Part shown: piece after piece, positions 24,903-33,915 of the stretch
How the letters are laid out: the number at the start of each line of letters is the position of its first letter
How positions within the stretch are numbered: the stretch's first letter is position 1
From: Maricaulis sp034659015
GTDB taxonomy: Bacteria > Pseudomonadota > Alphaproteobacteria > Caulobacterales > Maricaulaceae
Direction: 5' to 3'
Length of the DNA stretch: 64,000 bases
NCBI GenBank assembly: GCA_034659015.1
Contig: JAYEGL010000002.1
Span: 1-64,000 of the forward strand
The notes under the pieces: model-generated
The model's input: the letters and a program-made list of their open reading frames with translations, nothing else
Database searches by the model: none
What the model was told of the DNA's origin: nothing
Program-made: the position numbers and the translations under genes

Positions 24903-25859
24903 ATGGAACGCGTCCTTTTCATCACCTCGACCCGGATCGGTGACGCCATCATCAATTCCGGGGTGCTGAACCACCTCGTCGAAACGCGCCCGGACGCCCG
25001 CTTCACCATTGCCTGCGGCCCCCTGGCCGCCTCGCTCTTCGCCGCCGTGCCGCGGGTCGACGAGATCATCGTGATGGCCAAGAAGCCGGCCGGTTTTCAC
25101 TGGTTCGACCTCTGGCGTCAGACCGTGGGCACGGAATGGGATCTGGTGGTGGATTTGCGCTGCTCCGCCACGGCCTGGCTGCTCAAGGCGCAGGAGCGCC
25201 GCATTCTCAAGCAGGCGCGCGAACCGGTACACAAGGTGATCGAGGCGGCCAGCGTTCTCGGCCTGGAAGACACGCCGCCCGCACCGACCCTGTGGCTCAC
25301 CGAGGCCGACCGTGAGGCGGCGCGCCAGCACATGCCCGACGGGCCGGTCTATCTGGCCGTCTGCCCCTCGGCCTCCTGGGTCTACAAGGTCTGGCCGCCG
25401 GAGAAGTTCGCCGAGTTCATCCTGCGCTTCACCGGGCCGGACGGGGTGATGCCGCGGGCGCGCGTGGTGATGCTGGGCGGCCCGCATGACGAGGCCTATG
25501 TCCAGCCGATCTACAATGCGCTGCCGGAATACGATTTCATCGATCTGGTGGGCCTCGGCCTCACCGAGACCGCGGCCTGTCTGGAACGGGCGCGTCTCTA
25601 TGTCGGAAACGACAGCGGGCTGATGCACATGTCCGCCGCGGCGGGAACGCCGACGCTGGGCCTGTTCGGCCCGTCCGACGATCGCTGCTATGCACCCTGG
25701 GGCGATCATTGCGAGGCGGTGCGCGGACCGGCCTCCTTCGACGAGATCGACCGCGCCCATGGCGACCGGCGCAAGCACCCGGAAAGCCTCCTGGCCGACC
25801 TCGACGTCGATACCGTGTATGATGCCGCCACCCGCCTGTTCGAAAGGACCAAGCCATGA
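24903..25859 (+). CDS. glycosyltransferase family 9 (heptosyltransferase-like)
   Basis: The 318-residue protein opens M-E-R-V-L-F-I-T-S-T-R-I-G-D-A-I-I-N-S-G, the GT9/WaaF N-terminal strand, and carries the donor-site motif Y-V-G-N-D-S-G-L-M-H-M-S-A-A-A-G-T-P-T-L-G-L-F-G-P-S (about 235-260). Family members transfer heptose or related sugars to lipopolysaccharide cores at the inner membrane. The donor is inferred. An in-frame ATG at 24882 is possible. Its stop overlaps the dihydroorotase start (ATGA). Confidence 0.88.
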   Translation: MERVLFITSTRIGDAIINSGVLNHLVETRPDARFTIACGPLAASLFAAVPRVDEIIVMAKKPAGFHWFDLWRQTVGTEWDLVVDLRCSATAWLLKAQERRILKQAREPVHKVIEAASVLGLEDTPPAPTLWLTEADREAARQHMPDGPVYLAVCPSASWVYKVWPPEKFAEFILRFTGPDGVMPRARVVMLGGPHDEAYVQPIYNALPEYDFIDLVGLGLTETAACLERARLYVGNDSGLMHMSAAAGTPTLGLFGPSDDRCYAPWGDHCEAVRGPASFDEIDRAHGDRRKHPESLLADLDVDTVYDAATRLFERTKP

Positions 25860-27196
25860 GCCGGACATTCGATCTCATCCTGAAGGGTGGCGATGTCGTC
25901 AATCACGATGGACGCGGCATCGCCGATATCGGCGTGATCGACGGCAAGACCGCCGAGATCGGCGATCTCTCCCAGGCCTCGGCGGCCGAGACGATCGACT
26001 GTACCGGGCTGCTGGTCGTGCCGGGCGTCATCGATACCCAGGTCCACTTCCGCGAACCGGGCATGGAGTGGAAGGAAGACCTGCAGACCGGCTCGCTGGC
26101 CGCCGTGATGGGCGGGGTGACGGCGGTGTTCGAAATGCCGAACACCGAGCCGACCACCACCTCGCCGGACATGCATCTGGACAAGCTCAAGCGCGCGAAG
26201 AACCGCATGCATTGCGATCATGCCTTCTATGCCGGTGCGACCTCGGAGAATTCCGACGTGCTGCCCGAGATGGAGCGCATGGTCGGCTGTTGCGGCGTGA
26301 AGGTCTTCATGGGCGCTTCGACGGGCTCGCTCCTGGTGAAGGACGATGAAGGCGTGGAGCGCGTACTCAACGCCATCTCGCGCCGTGCGGCCTTCCATTC
26401 CGAAGACGAATACCGGCTGGAAGAGCGCCGCAGCCTGGCCGTCGAGGGCGACTGGACCAGCCACCCAGTCGTGCGCGACGCGGAAGCCGCCATCCGCTCG
26501 ACCGAGCGCCTGGTGCGCCTGGCCCGCAAGACCGGCAAGCGCATTCACGTGCTGCACATTTCCACGGCGGAAGAGATGGAGTTTCTCGCCGAGCACCGCG
26601 ATGTCGCCTCGGTGGAGGCCACGCCCCAGCATCTCACCCTGGAAGGCCCGGAAATCTACGAGCGCATCAAGGCGCGCGCCCAGATGAACCCGCCCCTGCG
26701 CGACGCCCGTCATCGCGCCGGCCTGTGGCGCGGCCTGCAGCGCGGCATTGTCGACGTGATTGGATCCGACCACGCGCCGCACACGCTGGAGGAAAAGGCG
26801 CGTCCCTATCCGGCCAGCCCGTCCGGCATGCCCGGCGTGCAGACCCTGGTCCCGGTCATGCTGGACCACGTGAATGCCGGACGTCTCACGATCGAACGCT
26901 TCGTTGATCTCACCTCGCACGGCGCCCAGCGCATTTTCGGCATTGCCGGCAAGGGCCGCATGGCGGCCGGCTGGGATGCCGACTTCACCCTGATCGACAT
27001 GAAGCGCCAGGTGGAGATCACCGACGACTGGTCCGCCTCGAAGTCCGGCTGGACGCCCTTCGCCGGCATGACCGTGACCGGCTGGCCGGTCGGCACGATC
27101 GTGCGCGGCCGGACCATCATGCGCGAGGGCGAGCTCGTCACCGAAGGCGCCGGCGAGCCGGTGACCTTCCAGGAAGCGCTGCCGAAGCGGGGGTAG
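25856..27196 (+). CDS. pyrC: dihydroorotase, class I type
   Basis: The 446-residue amidohydrolase-fold enzyme cyclises carbamoyl-aspartate in pyrimidine synthesis. It has V-I-D-T-Q-V-H-F-R-E-P-G (about 56-67), H-V-L-H-I-S-T (about 225-231) and D-V-I-G-S-D-H-A-P-H-T (about 301-311). The usual first metal ligand of the H-x-H pair is Gln here (Q-V-H), which I believe is typical of one bacterial subfamily. pyrB is not adjacent. It is translationally coupled to the GT9 gene, an unusual pairing. Confidence 0.88.
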   Translation: MSRTFDLILKGGDVVNHDGRGIADIGVIDGKTAEIGDLSQASAAETIDCTGLLVVPGVIDTQVHFREPGMEWKEDLQTGSLAAVMGGVTAVFEMPNTEPTTTSPDMHLDKLKRAKNRMHCDHAFYAGATSENSDVLPEMERMVGCCGVKVFMGASTGSLLVKDDEGVERVLNAISRRAAFHSEDEYRLEERRSLAVEGDWTSHPVVRDAEAAIRSTERLVRLARKTGKRIHVLHISTAEEMEFLAEHRDVASVEATPQHLTLEGPEIYERIKARAQMNPPLRDARHRAGLWRGLQRGIVDVIGSDHAPHTLEEKARPYPASPSGMPGVQTLVPVMLDHVNAGRLTIERFVDLTSHGAQRIFGIAGKGRMAAGWDADFTLIDMKRQVEITDDWSASKSGWTPFAGMTVTGWPVGTIVRGRTIMREGELVTEGAGEPVTFQEALPKRG

Positions 27197-27230
27197 GGCA
27201 GGTGGCGACTGGCAAAAGGACGGTGTGGAT

Positions 27231-27403
27231 TGTCATCCCGGCCGGATAGCCCGCGGATGCGGGCTGCAGGGCCGGGACCCATAAACACAGGCGTCGGCCG
27301 GGAGCAGGCACGGGGTCGATGCTGCAAATAGCTGGAACCACACCGGGACTATGGGTCCCGGACTTGCGCCCGGCCCGGGGCCGGGCATTCATCCGGGATG
27401 ACA
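27231..27403. repeat. TGTCATCCCGG element, 173 bp
   Basis: The element is bounded by perfect 11-bp inverted repeats TGTCATCCCGG / CCGGGATGACA, with an inner pair GGGACCCAT (27274-27282) / ATGGGTCCC (27351-27359). It is the common GTCATCCCGG...CCGGGATGAC type of alphaproteobacterial intergenic repeat and fills the 256-bp gap after pyrC. Confidence 0.88.
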
Positions 27404-27452
27404 ACGGAAACGATGTCGCCCTTCACGAAACGCCACAACGAGAGACAACCCC

Positions 27453-27845
27453 GTGACCACGACCATCATGACGGCCATCGCCCCGGGCGAGCTGATCGAC
27501 AAGATCACCATTCTGCGCATCAAGTCCGAACGCATCGGCGACGAAGCGAAGCTGAAGAATGTCCGCACCGAGCTGGACATTCTCAACGAGACCCTGGCGA
27601 AGGACGTACCGGCCTCGGACGAGCTGACCCGGCTGGACGGCGAACTGCAAAAGGTCAACGAGGCGCTCTGGGAGATCGAGGACGATATCCGCGAATGCGA
27701 GCGCCAGGGCGATTTCGGCGACGACTTCATCCGCCTGGCCCGGGCCGTCTATGTCACGAACGACAAGCGCGCCGCGCTGAAAAAGGAGATCAATCTCCTG
27801 CTTGGCTCCGCCATCGTGGAAGAAAAATCCTACGCGGAGTATTGA
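27453..27845 (+). CDS. DUF6165 family protein
   Basis: The 130-residue protein has A-P-G-E-L-I-D-K-I-T-I-L-R-I-K-S-E-R-I (about 9-27), the family opening, then a predicted coiled coil (about 27-85) rich in Leu, Glu and Lys. It ends E-K-S-Y-A-E-Y. The family is found near sugar-transfer genes in proteobacteria but has no known activity. The start is GTG at 27453; an ATG at 27468 is the alternative. It lies just after the GT9/pyrC pair. Confidence 0.8.
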   Translation: MTTTIMTAIAPGELIDKITILRIKSERIGDEAKLKNVRTELDILNETLAKDVPASDELTRLDGELQKVNEALWEIEDDIRECERQGDFGDDFIRLARAVYVTNDKRAALKKEINLLLGSAIVEEKSYAEY

Positions 27846-27908
27846 ACCGCGTCCGTGCGGGCGCTATGCGGCGCCGCATCACCAGCGCGCAATGCAAGGA
27901 CCGCCCGC

Positions 27909-28670
27909 GTGGACCGCCAGAGCTTCTACTTCTTCGATATCGACGAGAACATCCTCCACCTGCCCACCCGGATCCATCTGCTCAACACGATGACCGGCGA
28001 GGAGCGGGCGATGCGCCAGCACGAGTATGAGGACATCAAGGCCTATCTCGGCGTGCCGGGCATCTGGGAGGACTGGGCCGACCCGCCGCAGCGCGCCTAT
28101 CGCGAATTCGCCGACGGCAAGGACCGGCATGGCGAGGAATACCTGTTGCGCGACGTGCGCCGGGCGCTGGATACCGCCAGCTGGAAGGGCCCGTCCTGGG
28201 AGATCTTCAAATATGCCGTGCTCAAGCGCCGTCCGGTGGCGGTCATCACGGCGCGCCAGCATTCCCGCGACACGATCCGCGAGGGGCTGAAACTCCTGGT
28301 CGACCACGGGCATCTGCCCGAGGAGCCGAACTATCTGGCGATCTATCCCTGCTCCAATCCGGAGATCCGCGAGGAGCTGGGCCCGCACCTCACCACGGCC
28401 GGGCTGAAGCGCCGCGCCATCCGGCAATGCGTCGAGATGGGGCTGGAGGAATACGGCCGGCAATTGCCGCACAGTTTCGGCATGTCCGACGACGATCTGA
28501 AGAATGTCGACCTGATCACCTCCGCCATGCTCGAGAGCAAGCTGGACCATCCCGACAAGCGCTTCTTCGTCATCTCCACCAATCGCCGCCGCCATGTGAA
28601 GATGGAAATCCTCCCGCCCCACAAGGAGGAGGAGAAACTCCGCGCGGCCGAGGATGCGTATTACGGGTAG
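27909..28670 (+). CDS. HAD-superfamily-like phosphatase, uncharacterised
   Basis: The start is GTG at 27909 after AAGGA, giving 253 residues. F-F-D-I-D-E-N-I-L (about 7-15) is the HAD motif I with both Asp (D-x-D). P-V-A-V-I-T-A-R (motif II, with Thr) is at about 115-122, and K-x-x-x-I motif III candidates follow at about 170-176. The substrate is unknown. It starts 63 bp after DUF6165 and its stop is 6 bp before a GGGGACAG palindrome. Confidence 0.75.
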   Translation: MDRQSFYFFDIDENILHLPTRIHLLNTMTGEERAMRQHEYEDIKAYLGVPGIWEDWADPPQRAYREFADGKDRHGEEYLLRDVRRALDTASWKGPSWEIFKYAVLKRRPVAVITARQHSRDTIREGLKLLVDHGHLPEEPNYLAIYPCSNPEIREELGPHLTTAGLKRRAIRQCVEMGLEEYGRQLPHSFGMSDDDLKNVDLITSAMLESKLDHPDKRFFVISTNRRRHVKMEILPPHKEEEKLRAAEDAYYG

Positions 28671-28675
28671 ACGCC

Positions 28676-28730
28676 AAAAAGGGGACAGGTGGAATTAACG
28701 CGGCGCGTTAATTCCACCTGTCCCCTTTTT
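28676..28730. repeat. GGGGACAG palindrome, copy 2 (convergent junction)
   Basis: AAAAAGGGGACAGGTGGAAT followed by TAACGC, a 3-base centre and the exact inverse ending CCCCTTTTT. It is a near-perfect hairpin of about 26-bp arms sitting between the stops of two convergent genes (28670 and 28732). Both strands end in a T-run, as required for a bidirectional intrinsic terminator. Confidence 0.92.
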
Positions 28731-28731
28731 G

Positions 28732-29913
28732 CTACTCGCTGCGGTGCACGGTCAGCAGCGGCACGTAGGCCGAGCGGATGGCCGGGACCAGGCCGCCGAA
28801 GAAGCCGATGACCACCGCCATCACCATGCCGGCGATCACCGATCCGCCTGTCACGGCGAAGGAGAACACCACCTGGGTAAAGCCGGAACCCAGCGTCGAG
28901 GCAGACACGCCGTTGAACAGGAGATAGGTCGCCAGCGCGCCGACCAGTCCGCCGATCGCGGCCAGGACCAGGCTTTCCACCATCGTGCCGACGGCGGCGG
29001 CAAAGCCGGAGAAGCCGATGGCGCGCAGGGTGGCGATCTCGCGCATGCGGGTGTCGACCGAGGAGTACATCGTGTTCCAGGCCCCGGCGAGGGCGCCGAT
29101 CGCCATGGTGATAGCCAGCGGCCAGCCGATGAATTCGATCAGCACGGCGGTGCCGCCGGCCTGGTCGGCGAAGAATTCGGTTTCCGTCTCCACGTCCAGA
29201 TTGACCCGCGGTTCCTCCTCTTCCCAGGCGCGCAGATCCTCGATCGCCTCCGGTGAGGTCAGACGGGCGCGGATCGACTGCACGCCGGTGCCGCGATTGT
29301 AGAGATTCTGGATCACCGAGATATCGGCCCAGATCTCGCTCTCGAACACCGATCCGCCGGTCGAGAAGATACCGACCACGACCCATTCATTGGGACCCAG
29401 GCGGATCGTCTCGCCCAGGTCGAAGCCGGAAAACTCGCGCAGCACCGAGGCGCCGACCACCAGCTCGTTCGTGCCCGGCTCGTACATGCGGCCTTCCACG
29501 ATCTGGAAGCCCTCGCGCAGGCGCAGCGCCTGTTCGCCCACCCCGCGCAGGGGCAGGTTGGCCTCGGTGCCCGAGGACCGCTTGGTGCCGTCGACGATGA
29601 CGTAGAGTTCGCCGGAGACGAGGGGCGTACCGTCTGCGTCGCGGGCCACGCCGGGCGCTTCCTCGACCAGGCGGACCTGTTCGCTGGACAGGCCGGAATT
29701 GAGTTCCGCCTGGGATCCCGCGCGCAGCATCACGGCGACATTCTCCGAGCCGGTGCCCTGAAGCGTGGCGCGGAAGCCGTTGGACATGGCCAGGAAACCC
29801 AGCAGCACGCCGGTGACCAGGGCGATGGAGACGATCGTGGCCAGGGAGAGGCCGGCGCGCTGGGGAATGGAGCGCAGATTGATCATCGTGACGGCGCCGA
29901 TCTGGTTGAACAT
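28732..29913 (-). CDS. ABC transporter permease, FtsX/MacB type (second permease)
   Basis: The 393-residue protein has one N-terminal membrane helix (about 20-42), a large extracytoplasmic domain (about 45-255) and three C-terminal helices (about 268-385), the MacB/FtsX arrangement. The T-R-M-R-E-I-A-T-L-R-A-I-G-F coupling loop (about 290) contacts the ATPase. It is the last gene of a four-gene operon (adaptor, ATPase, permease, permease), 10 bp after the first permease. The substrate is unknown. Confidence 0.9.
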   Translation of the reverse strand: MFNQIGAVTMINLRSIPQRAGLSLATIVSIALVTGVLLGFLAMSNGFRATLQGTGSENVAVMLRAGSQAELNSGLSSEQVRLVEEAPGVARDADGTPLVSGELYVIVDGTKRSSGTEANLPLRGVGEQALRLREGFQIVEGRMYEPGTNELVVGASVLREFSGFDLGETIRLGPNEWVVVGIFSTGGSVFESEIWADISVIQNLYNRGTGVQSIRARLTSPEAIEDLRAWEEEEPRVNLDVETETEFFADQAGGTAVLIEFIGWPLAITMAIGALAGAWNTMYSSVDTRMREIATLRAIGFSGFAAAVGTMVESLVLAAIGGLVGALATYLLFNGVSASTLGSGFTQVVFSFAVTGGSVIAGMVMAVVIGFFGGLVPAIRSAYVPLLTVHRSE

Positions 29914-29923
29914 GGCGCGTCTC

Positions 29924-31081
29924 CTATTGCTTGCCGAGCGCGGTGACGATCTTCACGCGCTGGGCATTGATGGCGGGCACGATGCCGGTGAGCAGGCCGA
30001 GCAGGACGGCCAGGCCGAGACCGGTGAGGAAGACCTCGGCGGGCAGGGCCAGCCCGGGCAGGAAGGCCGCGGCGGCTTCGGCGACGCCGGAAATCATCAG
30101 CCAGGCCAGGCCCAGGCCGAGCAGGCCGCCGACCAGGCTGAGCAGGACGGATTCGGCCAGTACCATGCGGAAGATGCGCGGGGCCGGGAAGCCGAGCGTC
30201 TTCATCACGGCGATCTCGCCGGTGCGCTCGTTGATCGCCGTGACCATGGTGAAGCCGACAATGATCAGGATGGTGGTGAAGGCCGATCCGACCACGAAGA
30301 GCAGGATCAGGGCGATATTGCCGAACTGGTTGGCGAACGCCTCGTTGAAGGCGGCCTCGGTCGTGGTCTCGGTTTCCGCCGGCGAGTTGGCGAACATGCC
30401 GTCGATCGCCCGGGCGACCTCGTCATTGCGCGCCGGATCGGTCGTGTTGATGACCATCCAGCCGATCTGGTCCTGATTGAAGGCCAGCGCCTCGTTGTAA
30501 TAATCGTAGTGGAATATCGCGTAGTTAGCCGGATACTCGTCAGTATTCCCATCGAAGATCGCGCAGATGTCGAACTCCCAGGACGCGGTGCCGTCGGTCT
30601 TCTGCCAGATATTGGACAGGAGCGGGATGCGCTGGCCCAGCTCCCAGCCGTACTGGGCGGCCAGGTCCTCGCCGACTGCCAGGCAGGTGCGGGTATTGAT
30701 GAAGGCCTCGCGCTGGCCCTCCGGGAAGACGAGTTCGGGATAGGCGTCGAGATAGCTTTCCGCGTCGATCGCGAACGTCTGCACGAACTGGGTCGGGTCC
30801 TGGTAGTAGCCGCCGAACCAGCTGGCATGGCTGACATTGCGCACGCCGTCGATGGCCTGGACACGCGACCAGTAGGCATAGGGCATGGAGACGGTGAAAT
30901 TGATGCGGTTGACGGTGACCAGCCGGTCGTCGGCGGCCAGCTCGCCGCCCGAGGTCCACACCTTGTAGAAGGCCCCGAGGACACCGAAAATCAGGAAGGC
31001 GATCAGGATCGACAGGGTCAGCAGGATCGCCCTCAGCTTCTTGCGGAAGAGATTCTTCCGGATCAGCGTGAGATCGTTCAT
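29924..31081 (-). CDS. ABC transporter permease, FtsX/MacB type (first permease)
   Basis: The 385-residue protein has the same MacB/FtsX plan: MNDLTLIRKNLFRKKLRAILL and a first helix, a periplasmic domain, then three C-terminal helices. E-R-T-G-E-I-A-V-M-K-T-L-G-F is the coupling loop. The ATG overlaps the ATPase stop (ATGA at 31078-31081). Two different permeases imply a heterodimeric pore. Four Cys in the periplasmic part could form disulfides. Confidence 0.9.
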   Translation of the reverse strand: MNDLTLIRKNLFRKKLRAILLTLSILIAFLIFGVLGAFYKVWTSGGELAADDRLVTVNRINFTVSMPYAYWSRVQAIDGVRNVSHASWFGGYYQDPTQFVQTFAIDAESYLDAYPELVFPEGQREAFINTRTCLAVGEDLAAQYGWELGQRIPLLSNIWQKTDGTASWEFDICAIFDGNTDEYPANYAIFHYDYYNEALAFNQDQIGWMVINTTDPARNDEVARAIDGMFANSPAETETTTEAAFNEAFANQFGNIALILLFVVGSAFTTILIIVGFTMVTAINERTGEIAVMKTLGFPAPRIFRMVLAESVLLSLVGGLLGLGLAWLMISGVAEAAAAFLPGLALPAEVFLTGLGLAVLLGLLTGIVPAINAQRVKIVTALGKQ

Positions 31082-31773
31082 TGCGCCGGCTCCGCCTTGG
31101 CTTCCACAAAGCGGCCCTTGTCCAGATGCAGCTCGCGCGCCGCGTATTTCGCGGCCGAGGGGTCGTGCGTGACCATCACGATCGTTTTGCCCAGCTCCTT
31201 GTTGAGCAGCTGCAGGGTTTCCAGGATCTCGTCGGCGGAGACGCGGTCGAGATCGCCGGTGGGCTCGTCGCACAGGAGGACTTTGGGGTCGGCCACGATG
31301 GCGCGGGCAATGGCAACGCGCTGCTGCTGGCCGCCGGACAATTGCCGCGGCCGGTGGCCCTTGCGATCGGCCAGGCCCACCACGTCGAGCGCGGTTTCGA
31401 CGCGTTCCTTGCGCTGCTTGCCGGAGAGTTTGGTCAGCAGGAGCGGCAGTTCGACATTCTGTGCCGCGGTGAGGGTGGGCATGAGATTGTAGAACTGGAA
31501 GATGAAGCCGACATTCTGCGAGCGCCACTTGGCCAGCTTGCCTTCCGACAGCTTGTCGACGCGCACGCCCTCGCACTCCACCGAACCGGAGGAGGGGCGG
31601 TCGATGCCGCCGAGCAGGTTCAGCAGCGTGGTCTTGCCCGAGCCGGACGGTCCCATGATGGCGATGAAATCGCCCTGCGGGATCGACATGGTCAGCTCTT
31701 CGAAAATGGTGATGCTTTCCTTGCCGCGCGTGTATCGCTTGGACAGGTCCTTGAGTTCGTAGAGCGATGCCAT
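31078..31773 (-). CDS. ABC transporter ATPase, LolD/MacB-like
   Basis: The 231-residue ATPase has Walker A G-P-S-G-S-G-K-T-T (about 38-46), the Q-loop F-Q-F-Y-N-L-M-P, signature L-S-G-G-Q-Q-Q-R (about 146-153), Walker B V-L-L-C-D-E-P-T-G-D-L-D and the switch His in V-T-H-D. Members of this group power lipoprotein release or macrolide/peptide export with FtsX-type permeases and an adaptor. Confidence 0.95.
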   Translation of the reverse strand: MASLYELKDLSKRYTRGKESITIFEELTMSIPQGDFIAIMGPSGSGKTTLLNLLGGIDRPSSGSVECEGVRVDKLSEGKLAKWRSQNVGFIFQFYNLMPTLTAAQNVELPLLLTKLSGKQRKERVETALDVVGLADRKGHRPRQLSGGQQQRVAIARAIVADPKVLLCDEPTGDLDRVSADEILETLQLLNKELGKTIVMVTHDPSAAKYAARELHLDKGRFVEAKAEPAQ

Positions 31774-31834
31774 CGTTGTCAGTCCTCGCTGTTCGCCGGC
31801 CCTTCAGGGTGCGCCGTCATCGGAATTCGGATGT

Positions 31835-31853
31835 AACTTTACAAAATAAAGTT
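31835..31853. promoter_or_regulatory. AT-rich palindrome between adaptor and ATPase genes
   Basis: AACTTT-acaaaat-AAAGTT interrupts the operon in the 83-bp gap after the adaptor stop. It is far more AT-rich than its surroundings. It may be an RNA processing site, weak attenuator or binding site; nothing decides between these. Confidence 0.4.
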
Positions 31854-31856
31854 CTT

Positions 31857-32897
31857 TTACTCAACAAAGATCACACGGGCCGCCATTTCCGGCAGGATGC
31901 GGTCGTCGCGCTCGTCGAAGGCCACGCGCACCTGGATGGTCGCCCGGGCGCGGTCGGCGGTCGGGATGATCGCCTCGACATGGGCGGGAATCCGCCAGTC
32001 CGGATAGGCATCCAGCCGTGCTTCGACGCGCTGGCCGGGCGAGACCCGGCCGATCTGGCCCTCATTCACATCGACCTCGATTTCCAGCGACGCCATGTCC
32101 ACCAGCGTGGCAACGCCGGTCCGGGTGAAACCGCCGCCGGCCGAGGCCGGGGACAGGATCTCGCCGACCTGGGCATTCTTGGCGACGACGACGCCGGCAA
32201 AGGGTGCGCGCACCACATGGCGCTCGATCAGGTCTTCCTGGCTGGCCACCTGGGCGGCGGCGGCCTGGTAGTCGGCGCGGGCGGCCTCGATCTGGGCCGT
32301 GAGACTGTCGGCCTGGGCGCGGGCCGCGGTCACGGCCGCTTCCGACCCGATCTCGCGCTCGGCGAGGCGTTCGGCGCGGTCCAGGACACGCCGGGCCTCG
32401 GCCAGCTGGGCGATGAGCGAACGGGTGCGCGAGGCCGCGGCATTGCGCTGGGCTTCGAGCAGGCCGAGCTGGATCTGCGCGCGCTCGTCATCCAGGCGGG
32501 CGACGACCTGGCCGTCCTCGACGACGGTGCCTTCCTCGACAAGCACCTCGCTGATGCGGCCGGTAATCTCCGCCGAGACCGTCGCCTGGCGGCGCGCCAC
32601 GACATAGCCCGTGGCGACCAGGCCGGAGGCGCGCGGCGAGCGTGTGTCCGACGGTGCCGGTGAGGGTGTTGACGGCGACGGCGTGGCGGGCTCTTCGGCC
32701 GGTGACCGGGCGGGGTCGGCAGGCGGGGAGCCCGGCTCGGACGACGCGCCGCCGGTCAGGTACCAGGTGCCGCCGGCTGACAGGCCGGCAACAACCAGCG
32801 CAATAATGACAGTCACGCCGAGCGGAACGCCGGAGCGGCCTTCCGGCGCGTCGCGGTCGATGCTCAGCGATTCCAGTTGCGAACGGCGATCCGGCAT
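31857..32897 (-). CDS. periplasmic adaptor (HlyD/MacA-like)
   Basis: The 346-residue protein has a short cytoplasmic N-terminus, one membrane helix (about 27-48), then a Pro/Ser/Thr-rich linker (about 50-85). V-V-A-R-R-Q-A-T-V-S-A-E-I-T-G-R-I and V-V-R-A-P-F-A-G-V-V are the two lipoyl half-motifs. A long Ala/Arg/Glu-rich coiled coil (about 130-205) lies between them. It links the inner-membrane ABC complex to an outer-membrane channel, not encoded here. It is the first gene of the operon. Confidence 0.9.
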   Translation of the reverse strand: MPDRRSQLESLSIDRDAPEGRSGVPLGVTVIIALVVAGLSAGGTWYLTGGASSEPGSPPADPARSPAEEPATPSPSTPSPAPSDTRSPRASGLVATGYVVARRQATVSAEITGRISEVLVEEGTVVEDGQVVARLDDERAQIQLGLLEAQRNAAASRTRSLIAQLAEARRVLDRAERLAEREIGSEAAVTAARAQADSLTAQIEAARADYQAAAAQVASQEDLIERHVVRAPFAGVVVAKNAQVGEILSPASAGGGFTRTGVATLVDMASLEIEVDVNEGQIGRVSPGQRVEARLDAYPDWRIPAHVEAIIPTADRARATIQVRVAFDERDDRILPEMAARVIFVE

Positions 32898-33007
32898 CTG
32901 GCCCCCTCATGATCCCTGGCGACCATGAATAACCGGTCATGCGAGGATTTGAAACGGGACACGCATGGCTTGCGTCCCCCTCCGGCCGGGTGTGTGGCCG
33001 TCAGGCG

Positions 33008-33427
33008 TCAGTCGAAATAGGCCGAGCGCATCATTTCCGACAGGTCGCGGCCGCGATGGGCCAGGGCCCGGCGTTCCGCATCCGCCTCGGCACCGCAGCG
33101 CGCGCGGTAGCGTTGCTGGGAGCGATAGCCCTCGTTGAAGCTCTCGATCAGCCGGTCGCGCCGCCGGACGTCGTCCGAGGCTTCCATGGCGAGCAACTCG
33201 ACCATCCGCTCACGCCATTGCTGGGCGCCGTCGCCCTCGCAGGCATAGGCCAGATAGTGAAGCTCGCCGAGCGTGTAGGCGAGAAAGGGCAGGGTGCGGC
33301 CGAGATCGAGATCCTGCTCGTACCGGGCCGGCGTGCGTTCGCCCGGCTTCTGTGCCAGGGCCGCGGCGGGCAGGGCGAGAAAGAGACCGCTCAGGAACAG
33401 TGTACGCAACATCATGGCCCGCATCAT
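33008..33427 (-). CDS. TIGR02301 family secreted protein
   Basis: The 139-residue protein has a signal peptide ending A-A-A-L-A-Q (about 26). The mature helical domain matches the alphaproteobacterial TIGR02301 pattern: L-G-E-L-H-Y-L-A-Y-A-C (about 53-63), W-R-E-R-M-x-E-L-L, F-N-E-G-Y-R. The two Cys (about 63 and 111) probably pair. The function is unknown. The ATG overlaps the Nudix stop (ATGA); a start six codons later (33409) is possible. Confidence 0.85.
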   Translation of the reverse strand: MMRAMMLRTLFLSGLFLALPAAALAQKPGERTPARYEQDLDLGRTLPFLAYTLGELHYLAYACEGDGAQQWRERMVELLAMEASDDVRRRDRLIESFNEGYRSQQRYRARCGAEADAERRALAHRGRDLSEMMRSAYFD

Positions 33428-33891
33428 GACGCGGAATGTGGCTCGCTCAAGGCCCCGGCAGAGCCAGAGGCGACAAGGCGGTGCGCCCGGCCGATCACGT
33501 CACGTGTCTTGTCCCATTTCGTCAGGGCGATCGCTTCGCGCAGCGGAAAGAAAGCCGCTTCGGTCACATCGTCATCGGCCGACGGTTCGCCGCCGGTCCA
33601 TACGGCGGCGAAATCGACCAGCACGTAGTGCCAGTCCCCCGGGCGGCCCGGTTCGCGATCGCCGATCGAATCGATCACGTCGATCAGGCCGGTGATGCGC
33701 GCCGTCGTGCCGGTTTCCTCGGCCAGTTCCCGAAGGGCGGCTTCCGCGGCGGTCTCGCCATACTCGATCTTGCCGCCGGGCAGCGACCATTCGCCTTCAT
33801 AGGGCGGTTTGCCGCGCTTGATCAGCAGCACCTCCTCGCCGCGGAACACGACGATGCCGGCGCTGGCGACGGGGCGCGGCGCCTCAGACAT
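33424..33891 (-). CDS. Nudix hydrolase
   Basis: The 155-residue protein has a complete Nudix box at about 40-62: G-K-I-E-Y-G-E-T-A-A-E-A-A-L-R-E-L-A-E-E-T-G, with all four catalytic Glu/Arg positions. W-S-L-P-G-G before the box and R-G-K-P-P-Y-E-G-E-W are as in ADP-ribose or NADH-type pyrophosphatases, but the substrate is not decided. It is coupled to the TIGR02301 gene and 24 bp after bdhA. Confidence 0.9.
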   Translation of the reverse strand: MSEAPRPVASAGIVVFRGEEVLLIKRGKPPYEGEWSLPGGKIEYGETAAEAALRELAEETGTTARITGLIDVIDSIGDREPGRPGDWHYVLVDFAAVWTGGEPSADDDVTEAAFFPLREAIALTKWDKTRDVIGRAHRLVASGSAGALSEPHSAS

Positions 33892-33915
33892 GCAGGTTGT
33901 CGTGCGGGGCTGAAA

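Noticed and set aside
27231..27403. Possible RNA gene or riboswitch before the DUF6165 gene.
   Set aside because: The perfect TGTCATCCCGG/CCGGGATGACA ends and inner palindromes identify a dispersed repeat, not a regulatory RNA.
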